Shown in pieces: positions 7,383-8,964 of a DNA stretch of 8,964 nt. The stretch spans positions 79,071 to 88,034 of the forward strand of contig DMSQ01000082.1 in NCBI GenBank assembly GCA_003457135.1, in the 5' to 3' direction. Position numbers and translations under genes: made by a program. The stretch comes from Prolixibacteraceae bacterium. GTDB taxonomy: Bacteria > Bacteroidota > Bacteroidia > Bacteroidales > Prolixibacteraceae. Below the pieces are notes generated by a model. It worked only from the letters and a program-made list of their open reading frames with translations. It had not been told where the DNA came from and did not search any database. The number at the start of each line of letters is the position of its first letter. The stretch's first letter is position 1.

Positions 7383-7808
7383 TTGATTCTTAAAGAAGAT
7401 TTAAAAGCAATTAAAAAGGGGATTGGCTGGAAATTTGACTGGAAATATGAATTTGGTCAATCAGATCGGAAGATTTTCAAATTGACTATAATGGATAATA
7501 AATCTGTTATTCAAGGACTAATTAGTATCAGCGATTACAAAGACCATATTTACATCCATGTCATTGAAAGTTCACCTTTTAATCGCGGAAAAAGGAAAAT
7601 GTATGTTGGAGTTCCCGGGAATTTGATGGCATTTGCTTGTAAAGACTCATGGGATAAAGGATATGAAGGATTTGTATCTTTTATTTCGAAAACCCGCCTT
7701 ATTGACCATTATGAACAGACACTAGGAGCGATACATGTGGGTGGACATAAAATGGTTATTTTTCCAAAAGAAGCATTAAAACTGATTAAGAAATATTATA
7801 AACTTTAA
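7383..7808 (+). CDS. GNAT-like protein, intact body with shifted 5' end
   Basis: The open frame shown (141 residues) can start only at a TTG, because no ATG or GTG lies upstream in frame. However, 28 plausible in-frame codons precede that TTG, so it is unlikely to be the true start. The body contains GWKFDWKYEF at 15-24, VIQGLISIS at 42-50, HIYIHVIESSPFN at 55-67, VGVPGNLMAFACKDSWDKGYEGFVSF at 75-100 and HYEQTLGAIHVGGHKMVI at 109-126. The order of strands, the Gly-rich turn before a helix, and the 'HYxxxLGA' ending resemble the C-terminal half of GNAT acetyltransferases. I recognise it as a recurrent, unnamed Bacteroidota family. Substrate and activity are unknown. A 56-residue basic protein follows four bases later, suggesting a functional pair. 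Confidence 0.7.
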   Translation: MILKEDLKAIKKGIGWKFDWKYEFGQSDRKIFKLTIMDNKSVIQGLISISDYKDHIYIHVIESSPFNRGKRKMYVGVPGNLMAFACKDSWDKGYEGFVSFISKTRLIDHYEQTLGAIHVGGHKMVIFPKEALKLIKKYYKL

Positions 7809-7812
7809 GATT

Positions 7813-7983
7813 ATGGGATATATTAGAGAACCTGAAGGAGTTGATTTTGTGGTTGACCCAAGACCACTGGAAGATTGGGAAAAGAATCAAATAAGCGAGG
7901 TGATTGCCCATTATAAAAGAACAGGACAAATAAAAAAAATTACTTCGCCAAAGACTAAGAAGAGAAAATCAACTACCAAATAA
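7813..7983 (+). CDS. Small basic protein partnered with the GNAT-like gene (56 aa)
   Basis: An ATG four bases after the preceding stop opens a 56-codon frame. The N-terminal half is MGYIREPEGVDFVVDPRPLEDW. A short helix (ISEVIAHYKRTGQ, about 27-39) follows, and the tail is strongly basic (KTKKRKSTTK). It is too short for a standard domain call. As far as I recall, similar small proteins sit beside relatives of the GNAT-like gene in other Bacteroidota, which supports coding status. The pair could be a toxin-antitoxin-type module, with the basic tail binding nucleic acid or the partner; this is inference. A strong terminator begins 14 bases after its stop, closing a two-gene unit. Confidence 0.7.
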   Translation: MGYIREPEGVDFVVDPRPLEDWEKNQISEVIAHYKRTGQIKKITSPKTKKRKSTTK

Positions 7984-7996
7984 GAAAATTACAGCA

Positions 7997-8036
7997 ACTG
8001 CTCCGATGAACTCCAGTCATCGGAGCAGTCCTTTTT
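7997..8036 (+). terminator. Rho-independent terminator after the GNAT-like pair
   Basis: ACTGCTCCGATGA (7997-8009) pairs perfectly over 13 bp with TCATCGGAGCAGT (8017-8029) around a 7-base loop, followed by CC and five T. Its right half recurs with one inserted base at 8391-8406, and its left half recurs with small changes at 6943-6957. It therefore belongs to the repeated modules of this segment as well as being a terminator. Confidence 0.9.
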
Positions 8037-8047
8037 CCCTTAGGCAG

Positions 8048-8117
8048 TTTTTTTACCCACCCCTCAAATCTTTCAGATAATTCAGATGCACTGAACATAG
8101 AATTTGGTTACATTTGA
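8048..8117 (+). repeat. CAAATCTTT repeat, copy B, ending in a promoter box
   Basis: Contains T7-ACCC, CCCTCAAATCTTTC, ATAATTCA, GCACTGAACATAGAATTT and TACATTTG. It is the most complete copy together with copy D. It lies directly between a terminator and the RhuM gene fragment, so it seems to supply the promoter of the next gene. Confidence 0.75.
8109..8116 (+). promoter_or_regulatory. Bacteroidota -7 promoter box (TACATTTG) for the RhuM fragment
   Basis: Exact TAnnTTTG match 25 bases before the ATG at 8142, at the end of repeat copy B. A start of transcription a few bases downstream would give a leader of about 20 bases. No clear -33 element is present. Confidence 0.55.
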
Positions 8118-8141
8118 AAAGCTTCAAAAAGGACAATTTAT

Positions 8142-8390
8142 ATGAAGGACGATAATAACAAGAAAAATATAATCATATACAATACCATCGATGGCAAAGC
8201 GAGTGTATCGCTTTATGCAAAAGATGGTATGATTTGGATGAACCAAAGCCAGCTTGCCGAACTTTTTGACACCTCCAAGCAAAACATTGGCCAGCACTTT
8301 TCAAGTATATTGAAAGATAATGAGTTAAACGAAATTTCAGTTGTAAAGAATTACTTTACAACTGCCGCCGATGGTAAAGAGTACGATGTT
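8142..8390 (+). pseudogene. RhuM-family protein, N-terminal fragment
   Basis: Residues 1-83 match the start of the RhuM (Virulence_RhuM) family: NIIIYNTIDGKASVSLYAKDGMIWMNQSQLAELFDTSKQNIGQHFSSI, then ELNEISVVKNYFTTAADGKEYDV. The segment at about 32-60 is a helix-turn-helix-like part. Complete members are roughly 300 residues or more and continue with a 'NLDxIxxxGYRV' segment that is absent here. Similarity ends after Val 83. From 8391 the sequence switches to the right half of the terminator hairpin, so more than two thirds of the gene is missing. The frame stays open to 8654 only by reading through repeats, giving a tail that is not RhuM. The biochemical role of RhuM is unknown; the name comes from a Salmonella pathogenicity island gene. 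A product, if made, is unlikely to work normally. Confidence 0.8.
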
Positions 8391-8434
8391 AGTCTATCGG
8401 AGCAGTTTTTTTTACCTACACCGCAAATCTTTAC
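8391..8434 (+). repeat. Half terminator hairpin joined to CAAATCTTT repeat, copy C
   Basis: AGTCTATCGGAGCAGT at 8391-8406 is the right arm of the hairpin at 8017-8029 with one extra T. It is followed by T-tract, ACC, ACACCGCAAATCTTT up to about 8434. After that the similarity to the other copies is lost and about 30 unrelated bases lead into REPIN-like element 2. The junction replaces the missing part of the RhuM gene. Confidence 0.7.
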
Positions 8435-8465
8435 TAAAACATTGGTGACAACAACTTTCTGTAAT

Positions 8466-8614
8466 GCTCCCTTCGACTCGCTACGCGGCTCAGGGAGCGA
8501 CGCTTTGAATAGCAACTTTGGTTTGCAAAAGCCAAGAATGTCAAACGTTCAAAAAAGCGAATCTCTACACACCGCTCGGCTCCCTGAGCAGCCGTTAGGC
8601 GTGTCGAAGGGAGC
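8466..8614. repeat. REPIN-like element 2 (two inverted REP arms plus spacer)
   Basis: The left arm at 8466-8498 reads GCTCCCTTCGAC...GCTCAGGGAGC. The right arm at 8579-8614 reads GCTCCCTGAGC...GTCGAAGGGAGC, so the outer 11-12 bases of the arms are perfect inverted repeats. The 80-base spacer shares CGCTTTGAATA and CAAACGTTCAAAAAAG with element 1. The whole 149-base unit could fold into a long hairpin. It lies inside the run-on part of the RhuM reading frame, between repeat copies C and D. Confidence 0.85.
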
Positions 8615-8624
8615 ATCCCAACTC

Positions 8625-8693
8625 TTTTTTACCTCATTCCACAAATCTTTCTAAGATTTCAGACGAACTGAACATAGAATTTCCTTACATTTG
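8625..8693 (+). repeat. CAAATCTTT repeat, copy D, ending in a promoter box
   Basis: Contains T6-ACC, CCACAAATCTTTC, a variant of ATAATTCA, GAACTGAACATAGAATTT and TACATTTG. It follows the right arm of REPIN-like element 2 by about ten bases, the same relation as copy A to element 1. Confidence 0.75.
8686..8693 (+). promoter_or_regulatory. Bacteroidota -7 promoter box (TACATTTG) at the end of copy D
   Basis: Identical to the box at 8109-8116 and in the same place within the repeat. The nearest downstream gene candidate begins at 8802, so any transcript would have a leader of about 100 bases or the original gene behind it has been lost. Confidence 0.45.
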
Positions 8694-8801
8694 AAAATCT
8701 TGCTCGAAAAATCTGATATGTGTTCTTGTAAAAATTAGATTAGTAGCAAGTTATATTGACAATAAAACAAATTGGAGAATTGTTAAAAACTACAACAGAC
8801 A

Positions 8802-8951
8802 ATGATTATACTTGAAGCACTACTTTTAGTTATTGGATTAGTTATTTCCTTAGTAACGCTAATGACTAAAAAGCTAGAAAGCAATAATAAAGTTAAAAAA
8901 GTTCTCGCTACATTTTACATCAGTGCATGTGTTTTGTCAGTTTGGCTGTAG
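8802..8951 (+). CDS. Possible small two-helix membrane protein (49 aa)
   Basis: The ATG at 8802 opens 49 codons ending at TAG 8949-8951. The product has a hydrophobic helix at about 2-21 (IILEALLLVIGLVISLVTLM), a basic linker (TKKLESNNKVKK) and a second hydrophobic segment at about 34-49 (VLATFYISACVLSVWL). This gives a hairpin topology with the positive loop predicted inside. No family is recognised. There is no clear Shine-Dalgarno sequence; TATATTGA at 8752-8759 is a weak promoter candidate. It could be a real small membrane protein of the accessory segment or a chance open frame in AT-rich DNA. Confidence 0.45.
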   Translation: MIILEALLLVIGLVISLVTLMTKKLESNNKVKKVLATFYISACVLSVWL

Positions 8952-8964
8952 TTAAGAATAGCGT

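Noticed and set aside
8594..8600. GTTAGGC, identical to the core of integron attC sites
   Set aside because: It lies in the middle of a REP arm, no partner RYYYAAC core is found at attC distance, and the other units lack it. It is most likely chance.
6964..8614. Possible CRISPR array because of repeated palindromic sequence
   Set aside because: There are only two pairs of inverted arms. They lack regular direct repeats and unique spacers of constant size, and no cas genes are seen.
8434..8616. 60-codon open frame on the - strand
   Set aside because: It lies almost wholly within REPIN-like element 2 and has no protein-like features.
8391..8654. C-terminal continuation of the RhuM open frame
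   Set aside because: The added residues are translations of the hairpin half, repeat copy C and REPIN-like element 2, so they are not a natural protein domain.

Overview
The window looks like a chromosomal fragment from a Bacteroidota bacterium, probably Bacteroidales or a close relative. The evidence is a DUF4954-family protein (a family I know mainly from Bacteroidota), a lipoprotein of a characteristic Tyr/Gly/Asp-rich type, a FadL/OmpP1-like porin typical of this phylum, small genes preceded by the Bacteroidota -7 promoter box TAnnTTTG, and moderately low GC. No RNA genes, CRISPR array, transposase or integrase gene was seen. Family assignments rest on recognising protein sequence by eye; no database search was possible.

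Bases 1-3230 hold a cell-envelope pair on the + strand. The first gene encodes a 523-residue low-complexity lipoprotein. It is followed 54 bases later by a 497-residue FadL/OmpP1-type outer-membrane beta-barrel, and the pair ends at a good intrinsic terminator. Bases 3355-6386 hold a compact three-gene + strand operon: a 90-residue unknown protein, a class I SAM-dependent methyltransferase, and a 673-residue left-handed beta-helix protein of the DUF4954 family. The last two overlap by four bases (ATGA). Facing this operon is a 136-residue single-pass membrane protein on the - strand (6424-6834).

From about 6943 to the end the window changes character. It becomes a mosaic of small accessory genes separated by related non-coding modules. 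These are (a) a strong terminator hairpin, one half of which recurs elsewhere; (b) two REPIN-like elements of about 150 bp, each made of inverted REP-type arms (CCCTGAGC...GTCGAAGGG) and sharing spacer sequence; and (c) four copies of a 30-70 bp repeat (T-tract, ACC, then CAAATCTTT). Two of the fuller copies end in an exact TACATTTG promoter box. The genes in this part are a GNAT-like protein with a probable frameshift near its 5' end, a 56-residue basic partner, a RhuM fragment cut off at a hairpin-derived junction, and a possible 49-residue two-helix membrane protein.

The main point of interest is this cassette-like arrangement of promoter repeat, small gene, hairpin and REPIN. It suggests a region that gains, loses and rearranges small genes at repeated modules. 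No recombinase or REP-associated transposase lies within the window, so the mechanism is inferred.
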